A DNA stretch of 45,267 nt from Chloroflexota bacterium (GTDB taxonomy: Bacteria > Chloroflexota > Anaerolineae > J102). The notes beneath the pieces are model-generated. The model was not told the DNA's origin. It was given only the letters and a program-made list of their open reading frames with translations, and did not search any database. Shown piece after piece: positions 1 through 8,679 of the stretch. The translations under genes and the position numbers were made by a program. The DNA is taken from positions 1-45,267 of the forward strand of contig JAAENG010000157.1 of assembly GCA_024224665.1 (NCBI GenBank), read 5' to 3'. Positions within the stretch are counted from its first letter, which is position 1. Every line of letters begins with the position of its first letter.

Positions 1-880
1 AGCCACATCACGGATACGCGCCCGAGGACAATAGGGGCCAGACATTGTGAAGGATGGCCCATGAACGGATTTGTAGTTCGGCAGAGGAACGATGGCCGTG
101 GAAGAAACGAGAGCTGGCATGCCAGCGGGCCATGGGCTCCATGTGGCGGTCAATCATGTTGCTGGTGCGGTAGGCGTCAGGGAAATCGAAAGCCAAAAGG
201 AAGCGGTCTGTACTAGCGCAGAGTTTTTCGACAGCGGTCAAGGCAGTGCCGGAAAGGTGTTGCTGAGCCCAGGCCAGGAAGTCATCGGCTTGCTGACGAA
301 AGGCTTGTGGGTCGCTAGCACCATAAATGTTCCAGACCTGCTGGACGATGTGAGAGTAAAGGTCCTTGAAACGTTTCTTGCAGCGGTTGCGAATCTTGAT
401 GAAGGAATGGCGAAAGCACTGGATAATGACAATCATGGGAAAGAGTGCCAGCCAAGCGTTCTGAGTGGCCTGCCAACCATCAGTATTAACCGTTTTTGGC
501 AGATAATCAGCCTTCAACTGCCCTGTTTCCTCCTGAAAACAAGCATACGCTTCCCTGAGCGTTGGCTTGTCCGCTTTCATAGCCAAAGAAGCGCCCAAGA
601 CACAGTCGTCACCGACAGTTGTAGCAATGTCCACTGGAAACAATTCGGGACAGCTTGCAATCATACCATCCAACCATTCTCGAAAACGAACACTATCAGG
701 CAATATCTCTTGATACGTACTCATGACTATGGGTACGTATCACTCGTTTGTTGACCTTCGATACTTCACATCGTTCTGTGCTATGATTTCGTTGAGGCAC
801 GATTGGCAGTTCTCCTGGAGGTTTTCTGTCAATTTCGCCTCATCTTTCCTCGATCCACAGAATCCGGTAGAACTAGGCAT
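1..880 (-). pseudogene. Decayed DDE-type transposase, runs off the left edge
   Basis: The main open frame (724 to 8) has the landmarks of a large DDE transposase family common in Chloroflexota: VNTDGWQATQNAW, FPMIVIIQCFRH, and TSNMIDRHMEPM near the C-terminus. Three lesions are visible. First, an in-frame TGA at 740-742 separates it from a 46-codon stretch (880-743) in the same frame. Second, the N-terminal PELFP motif runs straight into IATTVGDDCVLG; from memory of the family about 100 residues with the first catalytic Asp lie between these, so an internal deletion is likely. Third, the frame ends at LLSSGAYP, but shifting one base in the GGGG run at 34-37 restores YCPRARIRDVA, which reads out of the window. 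I see no terminal inverted repeat. The deletion rests on remembered homologues, not an alignment; the frameshift and stop are visible directly. From 881 to 1116 I see nothing else that can be supported. Confidence 0.72.
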
Positions 881-1116
881 TTTACATATCTCCGAATGGA
901 TGGAACCTTAGCGCCCTTCCCATCGTTTAAGAGTCAATCACAGTATCCCCGGGGAACTGAAATAGTTTGAAAAACGATAAGCCTGCATTGTCGTATCTCG
1001 GATGAAGGCAAAGACCCTTATTGCCATCTCTGCTAAGCCGATATTTCATCTGCCACTCTGCTGTCGTCTGTAGTGATGTGGCAACGCCGGCCCTCATAAG
1101 TTTTGTGGAGGAGATC

Positions 1117-3486
1117 ATGAAATTGAAACTATATACGACGAGTGTCTGCCTTAGCTTCTGCTTGCTGTTTCTGCTTGTGCCGGTAGCTTTTGCCCAAGGC
1201 TTTGTGCCGGAACCCCCACCTGAAGATATGCCCCCGGCAATCGGTGGTCCCATACGCATTGAATTACACAGTGTCGATGCAGTAGTCGATGCCCAGGTCG
1301 CCACCGTGCATGTCACGCAGATTTTTCGCAATCTGGCTGATTGGCAGATCGAAGGGACGTACATCTTCCCCTTACCCGAAAACGCCGCTGTTGGAGACTT
1401 TCAGATGACAGTGGATGGGCAAGTGCTGGAAGGCGAAGTGATGGATAGCGAGCGCGCGCGCCGTATCTATGAGAATATTGTGCGCCAACGCCGTGATCCT
1501 GCCCTGCTGGAATACCTCGGCCATAATCTGTTTCAGACCAGTGTTTTTCCTATCCCACCCGGTGAGACGCGAAAACTGGAACTGACATACACGCAAGTGC
1601 TAGATCTGCAGGGGGGACTCTACAACTTCCGCTACCCCTTGCAAACTCGCCAATATGCGACCGCACCGGTACAGAACCTGGCCGTACGTGTCGAATTACG
1701 TAACCAGCCCGGTTTACGCACCCTTTACAGCCCCAGCCATAACGTCAGCATCGATCGCATCGGTGATGATGCGGCACTGGTGGGGTTTGAAGTTTCGAAT
1801 GTACAGCCGGAGCGTGATTTTGATCTTTATTTCGGCGTCTCGAAAGAGGCTGTTGGCTTAAATCTGCTCAGCTATAAACCCAGTGGCGAAGATGGCTTTT
1901 TCCTGCTGCTGGCTTCGCCCGGTATCGATGTAGCAGCGGATGAAGTGGTGCAACGCGACCTCATCTTGGTGATGGATATCTCTGGCTCGATGGAAGGGAC
2001 GAAGCTGGCGCAGGCGAAACAGGCTGCTCATTTCCTGATCGACAACCTGAACCCTGGCGATCGCTTCAATATGATCGGATTTAGCACGGGCGTGAAATTG
2101 TGGGAAGAACAGCTGCAAAAAGGCACTTCCGAAAGCCCGGCCTCGGCACACCGTTTTATCGACTCACTTAAGGCGGCCGGATCCACCGACATCAATCGGG
2201 CTGTTCTGGAGGCTTTAGGTCAGCTACAAGGCAAGGGTAACGTCCCACGCCCGGCCTACATACTTTTTATGACGGATGGCCTGCCTACACAGGGTGTGAC
2301 TGAATCAGATCGCATTGTTGCCAATGCTCTTCTCAACACCCCCAAACGTTCTGTCAGGTTGTTCACCTTTGGCGTCGGTTATGATGTCGACACGGATCTG
2401 CTGGATACTCTCAGCAGCGAACTGGGCGGCAGAAGCAGCTATGTCAAGCCGGATGAAAGGATCGACGAGGTATTAGGAGATTTTTACGACCAGATCAGCA
2501 CACCGGTGCTCGCCAACGTTTCTATCGAACTTCCCGGCATGCGTGTTGACGATACCTATCCTTACCCCTTGCCCGATCTTTTTGCAGGTGAGCAGTTGGT
2601 GGTGGCGGGACGCTATCGCCAGGGTGGGGATACGGCTGTCACTTTGCGCGGGTATGTCAATGGCCAGGAGCGAAGTTTCAGCTACCCAGGTCAGCGTCTC
2701 GTCTCCGCCGGCGGAGAACCCTTGGTCGCTCGCTTATGGGCTACGCGCAAGATCGGCGCACTTCTGGATCAAGTGCGACGCCAGGGGCCGAATGACGAAC
2801 TGATCGATACCATTGTCAATCTGAGCACCACCTACGGCATTGTCACACCCTATACAAGCTACCTGGTGCTGGAACCTGAATTTAGAGACCAGGTCGCCAT
2901 AGAACCGCGAGTGCGTGCAACGCCTGCCCCTGGTATTGGTGGCTTCGACGGTGCAGCCGCGCCGGAAGCTGCTGAGGCGCCCAAGGAGGTTGTGGTAACA
3001 GTCGAGGTTGAGATGATGGCGGCAGAACCGGCCAGCGGTGAACGTGCTGTCAGTAGCAGTGAAGCCCGCTCTGCCTTACGAGAGGCAGATCGCGCCGTCG
3101 AGAGCCAGGGCACCCGTTACGTGGGGGGCAAATCATTCAGCTTCCAGGGGATGGTTACCCGACCTGATGGAACTGCCTCCGAATTTTGGGTGGACCATGC
3201 CTATAAAACCTCAATGCCGGTGCAGCCGGTTCTTTTTGGCAGCGAAGCGTATTTCGAGCTGGCCGCTGAACCGGACGTGGCTCAATGGCTGGCCATTTCA
3301 CCCGAACTGGTTCTGGTGATCGATGACACCGCCTATCGCATCTCTAGCCAAGAGACAATTGCCGATCAACCCCATACGATATCACCACTCCCTACCCCCA
3401 CACCAGAAGTGGGTCCACCTTCTACTACACCAGCTGGAACCGGATTCCTTGACTGGTTGCGCCGGCTTTTTGGTCTGCCGGGATAA
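1117..3486 (+). CDS. Exported VIT and vWA domain protein
   Basis: A 789-residue protein. The start is placed at the ATG preceded by GTGGAGGAGATC; an open frame extends upstream to 1021 but has no ribosome site and would bury the signal peptide. Residues 1-26 form a signal peptide ending in VAFAQ. A vault-inter-alpha-trypsin (VIT) domain covers about 45-175 (RIELHSVDAVVDAQVATVHV, TYIFPLPENAAV). A vWA domain follows with an intact MIDAS: DISGS at 287-291 and TDGLPTQG with Asp387. The C-terminus is a low-complexity Pro/Thr linker followed by the amphipathic LDWLRRLFGLPG; there is no sortase motif or clear C-terminal membrane helix. VIT-vWA proteins generally mediate metal-dependent protein contacts outside the cell; the partner is unknown. 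The next gene, 69 bp downstream, also encodes a vWA protein, so the two may be co-expressed. Confidence 0.93.
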   Translation: MKLKLYTTSVCLSFCLLFLLVPVAFAQGFVPEPPPEDMPPAIGGPIRIELHSVDAVVDAQVATVHVTQIFRNLADWQIEGTYIFPLPENAAVGDFQMTVDGQVLEGEVMDSERARRIYENIVRQRRDPALLEYLGHNLFQTSVFPIPPGETRKLELTYTQVLDLQGGLYNFRYPLQTRQYATAPVQNLAVRVELRNQPGLRTLYSPSHNVSIDRIGDDAALVGFEVSNVQPERDFDLYFGVSKEAVGLNLLSYKPSGEDGFFLLLASPGIDVAADEVVQRDLILVMDISGSMEGTKLAQAKQAAHFLIDNLNPGDRFNMIGFSTGVKLWEEQLQKGTSESPASAHRFIDSLKAAGSTDINRAVLEALGQLQGKGNVPRPAYILFMTDGLPTQGVTESDRIVANALLNTPKRSVRLFTFGVGYDVDTDLLDTLSSELGGRSSYVKPDERIDEVLGDFYDQISTPVLANVSIELPGMRVDDTYPYPLPDLFAGEQLVVAGRYRQGGDTAVTLRGYVNGQERSFSYPGQRLVSAGGEPLVARLWATRKIGALLDQVRRQGPNDELIDTIVNLSTTYGIVTPYTSYLVLEPEFRDQVAIEPRVRATPAPGIGGFDGAAAPEAAEAPKEVVVTVEVEMMAAEPASGERAVSSSEARSALREADRAVESQGTRYVGGKSFSFQGMVTRPDGTASEFWVDHAYKTSMPVQPVLFGSEAYFELAAEPDVAQWLAISPELVLVIDDTAYRISSQETIADQPHTISPLPTPTPEVGPPSTTPAGTGFLDWLRRLFGLPG

Positions 3487-3555
3487 AAAATGTCGCTCAA
3501 GTGCCCGGTAGACGATCGTGAATACCGGGCCATTTTAATCGAAGGAGAAGATAGA

Positions 3556-5220
3556 ATGAAACGCCAAGCCCCTTACAAACACACTCTTTACTGGGTTTTG
3601 CTGCTGACACTACTGCTATCCTCATGCGCGCCTTTCGCCGCACCCCAACCCGCAGCCGAACCCGCAGCCGAACCTGCAGCCGAACCTGCAGCCGAACCTG
3701 CAGCCGAAGAGCAACGTGTTTACGCAACTATTGCGGTTGAAAGCGAAAGTGTCTTGAGCAGTCTCAGCGCTGCCCCTCTGGAACCGATCAGTGAGCTGTC
3801 TGGTGATGTATTCTCTACAGGCGGTTCCAGCACAGTCAATGATGCTGCCTACGACGCCACCTTTTTCAAGAACTATGGCGTCAATCCTTTCGTCGACACG
3901 GAGGATGACCATCTGTCCACTTTCGCCATGGATGTGGACACGGCCTCGTATACCGTCGCCCGCCGCTATCTGAACGACGGTAATCTACCTGAGCCCGACT
4001 CGGTGCGGGTCGAAGAGTTCATCAATTACTTCGACCAGGCCTATGAGTCGCCCGGCGACCAGGTATTTGCCATTCATCTGGAAGGCGCGCCCTCGCCCTT
4101 TGGCAATGACAAACAATGGTTGATGCGTGTGGGCCTGCAAGGCAAACACATCAATGATGAAAACCGCAAAGATGCCACCCTGATCTTCGTGATAGATGTC
4201 TCCGGTTCCATGGATCGAGAAAACAGGTTGGGTTTAGTCAAGAAGTCGTTGCGATTGCTGGTGGATGAGCTACGCCCCAGCGATGAAGTCGGCATCGTTA
4301 TCTATGGCTCTCAGGGCCGCGTGGTGATGGAACCCACCCCTGCTGCCAATCAGGATCGCATCCTCAGCGCCATCGACAGCTTACGCAGCGAGGGCGCTAC
4401 CAATGCCGAGGAAGGACTGTTGCTGGCCTACCAGATGGCGGCCACACACCTGCAGTCCGACCGCATCACCCGTCTCATCCTCCTATCCGACGGTGTGGCT
4501 AATGTGGGAAACACCGGACCCAACTCGATTCTGGCCAAGGTGCGCGGTTATGTTGGGGACGGCATTGCCCTTTCGACCGTGGGTTTTGGCATGGGCAACT
4601 ACAATGATGTGCTCATGGAGCAACTGGCCAACGACGGCGATGGCAATTACTACTATGTAGACACCCTCGACCAGGCCCACCGCGTGTTCGTGGAGAATCT
4701 CACCGGCTTGTTGCAAGTCATTGCCAAGGATGCCAAGATCCAGGTGGATTTCAATCCTGATGTGGTGCGAAGCTACCGGCTTTTGGGGTACGAAAACCGC
4801 CGGGTGGATGATGACGATTTCCGCAATGATGACGTGGACGCCGGCGAGGTGGGCGCAGGCCACAGTGTGACAGCCCTGTACGAACTCAAGTTCCAGGATG
4901 AGGTTGTAAACGAGGAGGATGCTGCCGCTACCCTATACATCCGCTTCGCCGACCCTGATACTGGGGAAGTGGTCGAGAACAGCCAGTTTATCTCCCGCGC
5001 CGGTTTCTCTCCCGACCTTGAGATGACGACCCCCCATTTCCAACTCGACGCTGCCGTGGCCGAATTCGCCGAGATCCTGCGCGAAAGCTACTGGGCGCAG
5101 GAGGGCAATCTGGCCGATGTGCTGGCTTTAGCCGAACAGGTGCAAGAGCAATTGGCCGGAGATGCCGATGTGGCCGAGTTCGTGACGTTGGTGGAGCGAG
5201 CGAATGAGTTAGCTCGATAG
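3556..5220 (+). CDS. YfbK-type vWA lipoprotein
   Basis: A 554-residue lipoprotein. The start ATG follows GAAGGAGAAGATAGA, a good ribosome site, rather than the further upstream in-frame start. The lipobox is LLSSC, followed by a PAAE repeat linker. The N-terminal YfbK-specific domain (about 85-195: FFKNYGVNPFVDTEDDHLST, DVDTASYTVARRYL) precedes a vWA domain whose MIDAS DVSGS lies at 214-218. The C-terminal part (RLLGYENRRVDDDDFRNDDV onward) matches the DUF3520-type domain found at the end of YfbK proteins. Family members are surface or periplasmic lipoproteins of poorly known role, presumed to bind proteins through a divalent metal. The adjacent VIT-vWA gene suggests a joint extracellular complex; that is inference. 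Confidence 0.93.
   Translation: MKRQAPYKHTLYWVLLLTLLLSSCAPFAAPQPAAEPAAEPAAEPAAEPAAEEQRVYATIAVESESVLSSLSAAPLEPISELSGDVFSTGGSSTVNDAAYDATFFKNYGVNPFVDTEDDHLSTFAMDVDTASYTVARRYLNDGNLPEPDSVRVEEFINYFDQAYESPGDQVFAIHLEGAPSPFGNDKQWLMRVGLQGKHINDENRKDATLIFVIDVSGSMDRENRLGLVKKSLRLLVDELRPSDEVGIVIYGSQGRVVMEPTPAANQDRILSAIDSLRSEGATNAEEGLLLAYQMAATHLQSDRITRLILLSDGVANVGNTGPNSILAKVRGYVGDGIALSTVGFGMGNYNDVLMEQLANDGDGNYYYVDTLDQAHRVFVENLTGLLQVIAKDAKIQVDFNPDVVRSYRLLGYENRRVDDDDFRNDDVDAGEVGAGHSVTALYELKFQDEVVNEEDAAATLYIRFADPDTGEVVENSQFISRAGFSPDLEMTTPHFQLDAAVAEFAEILRESYWAQEGNLADVLALAEQVQEQLAGDADVAEFVTLVERANELAR
3649..3708 (+). repeat. Five in-frame 12-bp units coding PAAE
   Basis: Five consecutive copies of CCYGCAGCCGAA encode Pro-Ala-Ala-Glu, forming a rigid spacer just after the lipidated Cys of the YfbK-type lipoprotein. 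The first two units carry CCC for Pro and the last three CCT, so the array grew in at least two steps. The unit length is a multiple of three, so copy-number change would lengthen the tether without breaking the frame. Confidence 0.95.
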
Positions 5221-5229
5221 ACGCTGTAG

Positions 5230-5261
5230 ATTGGCAGCGCTCGTAGTTGAGCGCTGCCAAT
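5230..5261 (+). terminator. Hairpin after the vWA pair
   Basis: A perfect 13-bp inverted repeat, ATTGGCAGCGCTC and GAGCGCTGCCAAT around the loop GTAGTT, starts 9 bp after the stop of the YfbK-type gene. There is no T-run, so it may stabilise the 3' end or terminate only weakly. Confidence 0.6.
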
Positions 5262-5309
5262 TGACTTGCACAATGTTGATATGCACAGGGTGATGAAAGA
5301 AACAAAATC

Positions 5310-5465
5310 TCAACTGTCATCCCTTCGACTTACGACCTTTGGTCATCGCTCAGGACGCGGCCTGAACGAATGTGAGGGATCTCGAGCTGCTTAGATATGC
5401 TCTTGTGCCTGGAGATTGCTTCACTTTGCGACCATCGGTCGTCGTTCGCAATGACACATGTGAGG
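5310..5465. repeat. Two degenerate interspersed repeats, each holding a CGACC-N3-GGTCG micro-hairpin
   Basis: The spacer between the convergent vWA and polA genes has two patches. The first (about 5319-5358) reads TCATCCCTTCGACTT, then an insert with GACC-TTT-GGTC (5334-5344), then TCGCTCAGGACG. A related sequence without the insert lies on the other strand at 34179-34206. The second patch reads GAGATTGCTTC then CGACC-ATC-GGTCG (5429-5441) then TTCGCAATGACA. Both patches look like widespread intergenic repeats interrupted by the same small dyad. No gene is visible between 5221 and 5466. Confidence 0.55.
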
Positions 5466-5466
5466 T

Positions 5467-8238
5467 TTAGGTTCCTTTCTCCCACGAACTCAAATCATAC
5501 CAATCCCGCCCATACTCCGGCTCGGCCTTCAACGGCGCTTCCAGTTCGTAGGCTGATTCCATGGTCTCCACCACCAGGGGGGCAACACTCGCTAGCTCTT
5601 TCTCAGGCACCTGCAAGACGATCTCGTCGTGTACCTGCAAGTTCATGCGGGCGCCGAAGCTCAACTCGCGCAGGCGGCCATGCAAGTGCAGAATCGCGAT
5701 CTTGAGGATATCGGCGGCAGTGCCCTGGATAGGATGGTTGACGGCCGCGCGCTCGGCCGCAGCACGCGCTTGCTGCGTCCCCCGTGCCGATGTCTGCAAC
5801 ACAGGGAAATATCGCCGTCGTCCCAGCAGCGTTTCCACATAACCCCGATCCTTGGCCTGAGCGATGGTGTCATCGAGGTAGCGGCGCACACCGGGATAGG
5901 TATCGAAGTAGGTCTGCATGAACTGCCGGGCCTCGTTCATACTCAGATCGGTGCGGCTGGAGAGACCGAAAGCGCTGACACCGTACGAAGTGGCGAAGTT
6001 CATCATTTTGGCCACCGCACGCTGGTCCGAGGTCACCTCAGCCAGGGGGATGCCATAGATCTGACTGGCCGTGGCAGTGTGAATATCCAGACCCTGCGCG
6101 AAGTTCTCCAACATAGCCTCGTCGCCAGAGATGTGGGCGAGCACGCGTAACTCCACCTGAGAATAGTCTACGGCCAGGAGATAGTGTCCCGCTGGGGCTA
6201 CGAAGGCTTTGCGCACGCGGCGACCTAGTTCTGAGCGCACCGGTATGTTTTGTAGATTGGGTCGATTGGAAGAAATGCGACCTGTCTCAGCGCCGGTCTG
6301 GTCAAAGGAGGTATGAATACGCCCTGTATAGGGATTGATCAGCCTGGGCAGGGCGTCGACATACGTGTTCTTGAGCTTGGTCAACTGCCGGTTTTCCAAA
6401 AGGCGGTCGATTAGCGGATGCATGCCTCGCAGACCTTCCAGTACACCGGCAGCGGTTGAATAATGGCCGCTCTTGGTCTTCTTCAATCCTGCCGTGGGTA
6501 AGCCCAGGCTGCCAAAGAGGGCGTCAGAAAGCTGCTGGGTGGAGTTCAGGTTGAAAGGGTAGCCCACATCTGCATAGATCTCACCGGCCAGAACCTCCAG
6601 GCGCTGGCTCAATTCCTCACTCATTTCGGCCAGATAGCCGGCATCTAGCACAACACCGACCGATTCCATGTCCGCCAAGACGGGTGTGAGAGGCATTTCC
6701 AGATCCCAGAACAGGCGGTCTACGCCTCTATCGTTCAGTTCCGGCAGTATCTGCTCGGCCAGACGCCAGGTCATATCTACATCGGCGGCCGCGTAATCGC
6801 TGACACGCTCGATGGGCGCCTGGTCCATGGTGATGGCTTTTCGCCCCGTACCGATCAGGTCTTTGATCGGGGTCATTTCAATGCCGAGGCGTTTGAGTGT
6901 AAGTCCCTTCAGGCCCAGGCTGCGGCTGCCGGGATCGAGCAGAAATTCGCCGATCATGGTATCGACCATAGGGCCATGGATGGGCAAGCCATGTCTACGA
7001 CAGACAATCAGATCATATTTTGCATTATGTGCCAGCTTGGATTTAGTAGCATCGGCCAAATGAGGCCCGACCTGTGCCAGGACTTGCTCCGGCGATAGCT
7101 GTTGCCCTGCCTGATGTGCGATGGGAATGTAGACGTTAGTATCCGGTCCTTCTCCCCAGCCCAACGCTAACCCGACCAGCTTTGCCTGGTGCTCATCCGT
7201 ACTCGTGGTTTCAACATCAAAGCAGATGCGATCTGCCTGGCTCAAGGCGGCGGCGACCTGGGCAAGAGCTTCTGGTGTGGTGATGGCCTTGTAACCTTTG
7301 GGAGCAGAGGTCTCGCTTGCTGTTGCAGGAGACCCTGAAAATAAGCCCAGTTGTTCAGCGCTGGTTGGGGTCGCCTCACCTTGCGTGGGGAGCCGGGCGA
7401 TCAACGAACGAAATTCTAAGGCAGAGAAAAGTTGCACGACTGCCTGCCGGTCGTAATCGTGCAACACACAGGCTTCGAGGTCCAACTCAATACCAGGTAC
7501 ATCTACGATGGTTCCCAACGCCCGCGAAAGATAGGCATCGTCCCGATGTTGGCTTAGGGCATTACGGGCACGAGTAGGAGAGACCTCCTCCAGATTCTCG
7601 TAGATCGTATCCAGATCACCCCAGGTATGGAGCAATTTGATCGCCCCTTTTTCGCCCACACCATACACGCCGGGGATGTTATCTGATTTATCTCCCACCA
7701 TGGCCTTGAGATCGATCAACTGTTTGGCTTGAAGCTGGTAGCGTTTCTCCACACGGGCGGGATCATAAATGATGGTATCAGAAAATTTACGGCCCGATGT
7801 TAATACCCAGATCCGATTCTCGACCACCTGTAGCAAATCCCGATCCCCGGTCACGATGATAGCCTGTACCTCTTGCTGTGCAGCCTGCCGGGCCAGGGTG
7901 GCCAGTACATCATCTGCTTCGTAGCCTTCGGCCGTGAAAACGGGGATATTCATGGCCTTGACCATTTGCTGGATGCGCGGGATCTGCGAACGCAATTCAT
8001 CGGGCATGCGCTCGCGGGTGGCTTTATAGTCCTCGAACTGATCTTGGCGGAAACTACGGCCCACGTCGAAAGCGACGGCAATGTGCGTAGGCTGCTGATC
8101 CCGCAGCACATTGAGCACCATCGAGAGAAAACCGAAGGTGGCATTGGTCAACTCACCTTGGCTGGTTGCCATATCAGGTGGCAGAGCGAAGAAGGCGCGA
8201 TATGCGAGAGAGTGGCCGTCAATTAAGATAAGTTTCAT
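5467..8238 (-). CDS. polA: DNA polymerase I
   Basis: A 923-residue family A polymerase, full length, with all three domains. The 5'-3' exonuclease/flap domain covers about 1-290 (LILIDGHSLAYRAFFALP, IVTGDRDLLQVV, GVGEKGA). The 3'-5' exonuclease domain covers about 315-500 and looks active: FDVETT supplies DxE, NAKYD the second Asp, and YAAAD the third motif. The polymerase domain has motif A DYSQVELR (Asp691), motif B RAVAKMMNFATSYG and motif C VHDE (Asp871). It fills gaps and removes RNA primers in replication and repair. The gene stands alone, convergent with the vWA genes. No convincing Shine-Dalgarno sequence is seen before the ATG at 8238. Confidence 0.97.
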   Translation of the reverse strand: MKLILIDGHSLAYRAFFALPPDMATSQGELTNATFGFLSMVLNVLRDQQPTHIAVAFDVGRSFRQDQFEDYKATRERMPDELRSQIPRIQQMVKAMNIPVFTAEGYEADDVLATLARQAAQQEVQAIIVTGDRDLLQVVENRIWVLTSGRKFSDTIIYDPARVEKRYQLQAKQLIDLKAMVGDKSDNIPGVYGVGEKGAIKLLHTWGDLDTIYENLEEVSPTRARNALSQHRDDAYLSRALGTIVDVPGIELDLEACVLHDYDRQAVVQLFSALEFRSLIARLPTQGEATPTSAEQLGLFSGSPATASETSAPKGYKAITTPEALAQVAAALSQADRICFDVETTSTDEHQAKLVGLALGWGEGPDTNVYIPIAHQAGQQLSPEQVLAQVGPHLADATKSKLAHNAKYDLIVCRRHGLPIHGPMVDTMIGEFLLDPGSRSLGLKGLTLKRLGIEMTPIKDLIGTGRKAITMDQAPIERVSDYAAADVDMTWRLAEQILPELNDRGVDRLFWDLEMPLTPVLADMESVGVVLDAGYLAEMSEELSQRLEVLAGEIYADVGYPFNLNSTQQLSDALFGSLGLPTAGLKKTKSGHYSTAAGVLEGLRGMHPLIDRLLENRQLTKLKNTYVDALPRLINPYTGRIHTSFDQTGAETGRISSNRPNLQNIPVRSELGRRVRKAFVAPAGHYLLAVDYSQVELRVLAHISGDEAMLENFAQGLDIHTATASQIYGIPLAEVTSDQRAVAKMMNFATSYGVSAFGLSSRTDLSMNEARQFMQTYFDTYPGVRRYLDDTIAQAKDRGYVETLLGRRRYFPVLQTSARGTQQARAAAERAAVNHPIQGTAADILKIAILHLHGRLRELSFGARMNLQVHDEIVLQVPEKELASVAPLVVETMESAYELEAPLKAEPEYGRDWYDLSSWEKGT

Positions 8239-8365
8239 GATACTTGTATGAGGAGTGTAAATGTAGGGGGCATCCTGGCGATTGCCCTAAAGGTGGAGGA
8301 AAATCTAAAGGGTCGCCCAAAGCTGGGAGCAAGCTACACCCCAACGCCTGTGTTAGAAGGCGCTG

Positions 8366-8409
8366 GAAAAACAAACCGCCCACGACGTTTTATCGACGCA
8401 TGGGCGGTT
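8366..8409 (-). terminator. Terminator-like hairpin downstream of the helicase-like gene
   Basis: Read on the minus strand, GGAACCGCCCA and TGGGCGGTT form a 9-bp stem around an 18-nt loop, followed by TGTTTTTCC. This suits a factor-independent terminator for transcription entering from the helicase-like gene at 8680. The rest of 8239-8443 holds nothing I can support. Confidence 0.55.
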
Positions 8410-8443
8410 CCAGATTCATTTTGTGGCGAGAAGGATAACGATA

Positions 8444-8659
8444 TCAATCGCTGACAGCGATCTGACCATGATCGACGAGGTCTCTAATTTGAGAGAGCTT
8501 GAGCACATCGGCACGAAAGCGCCGCTTTCTACCTTTATCCAAACGTTGTTCGCCCGAACCGAGGTGAAGGATGATGTGTTCTGCGCTCACATTTTCGAGC
8601 AGAGCTGTATTCCTGTCGCTGGCGATTTGATCGTTGCGCTTACGCGAAAATAGTTTCAT
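8444..8659 (-). CDS. Small hypothetical protein
   Basis: A 71-codon frame, 20 bp downstream of the helicase-like gene and upstream of a terminator-like hairpin on the same strand, so it lies inside the expected transcript. The product is basic at its N-terminus (MKLFSRKRNDQIASDR) and has no membrane segment. Its start vaguely recalls MinE (LFGRKK..IAKER) and the tail DVLKLSQIRDLVDHGQIAVS could be stretched to the MinE pattern, but the match is too weak to name. No Shine-Dalgarno sequence precedes the ATG. It may be 3' untranslated sequence with an accidental open frame or a decayed small gene. Confidence 0.3.
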   Translation of the reverse strand: MKLFSRKRNDQIASDRNTALLENVSAEHIILHLGSGEQRLDKGRKRRFRADVLKLSQIRDLVDHGQIAVSD

Positions 8660-8679
8660 GGCGTTATCTTACTTGGCTA

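Noticed and set aside
740-742. In-frame TGA of the transposase as a selenocysteine codon
   Set aside because: The element carries other lesions, transposases do not use Sec, and no suitable hairpin follows.
92-754. Long plus-strand frame over the transposase
   Set aside because: It is the opposite-strand shadow of the transposase; it has no ribosome site and no recognisable protein pattern.
3430-3486. Sortase sorting signal at the end of the VIT-vWA protein
   Set aside because: There is no LPxTG-type motif and no hydrophobic helix with basic tail, only a short amphipathic end.
8248-8653. Two plus-strand small frames between polA and the helicase-like gene
   Set aside because: Neither has a ribosome site; they overlap a minus-strand terminator and the transcribed 3' region of the helicase-like gene.
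8444-8659. Assignment of the small frame as MinE
   Set aside because: Only the first 16 residues look MinE-like; the topological specificity part cannot be aligned, and no minD or minC is adjacent.
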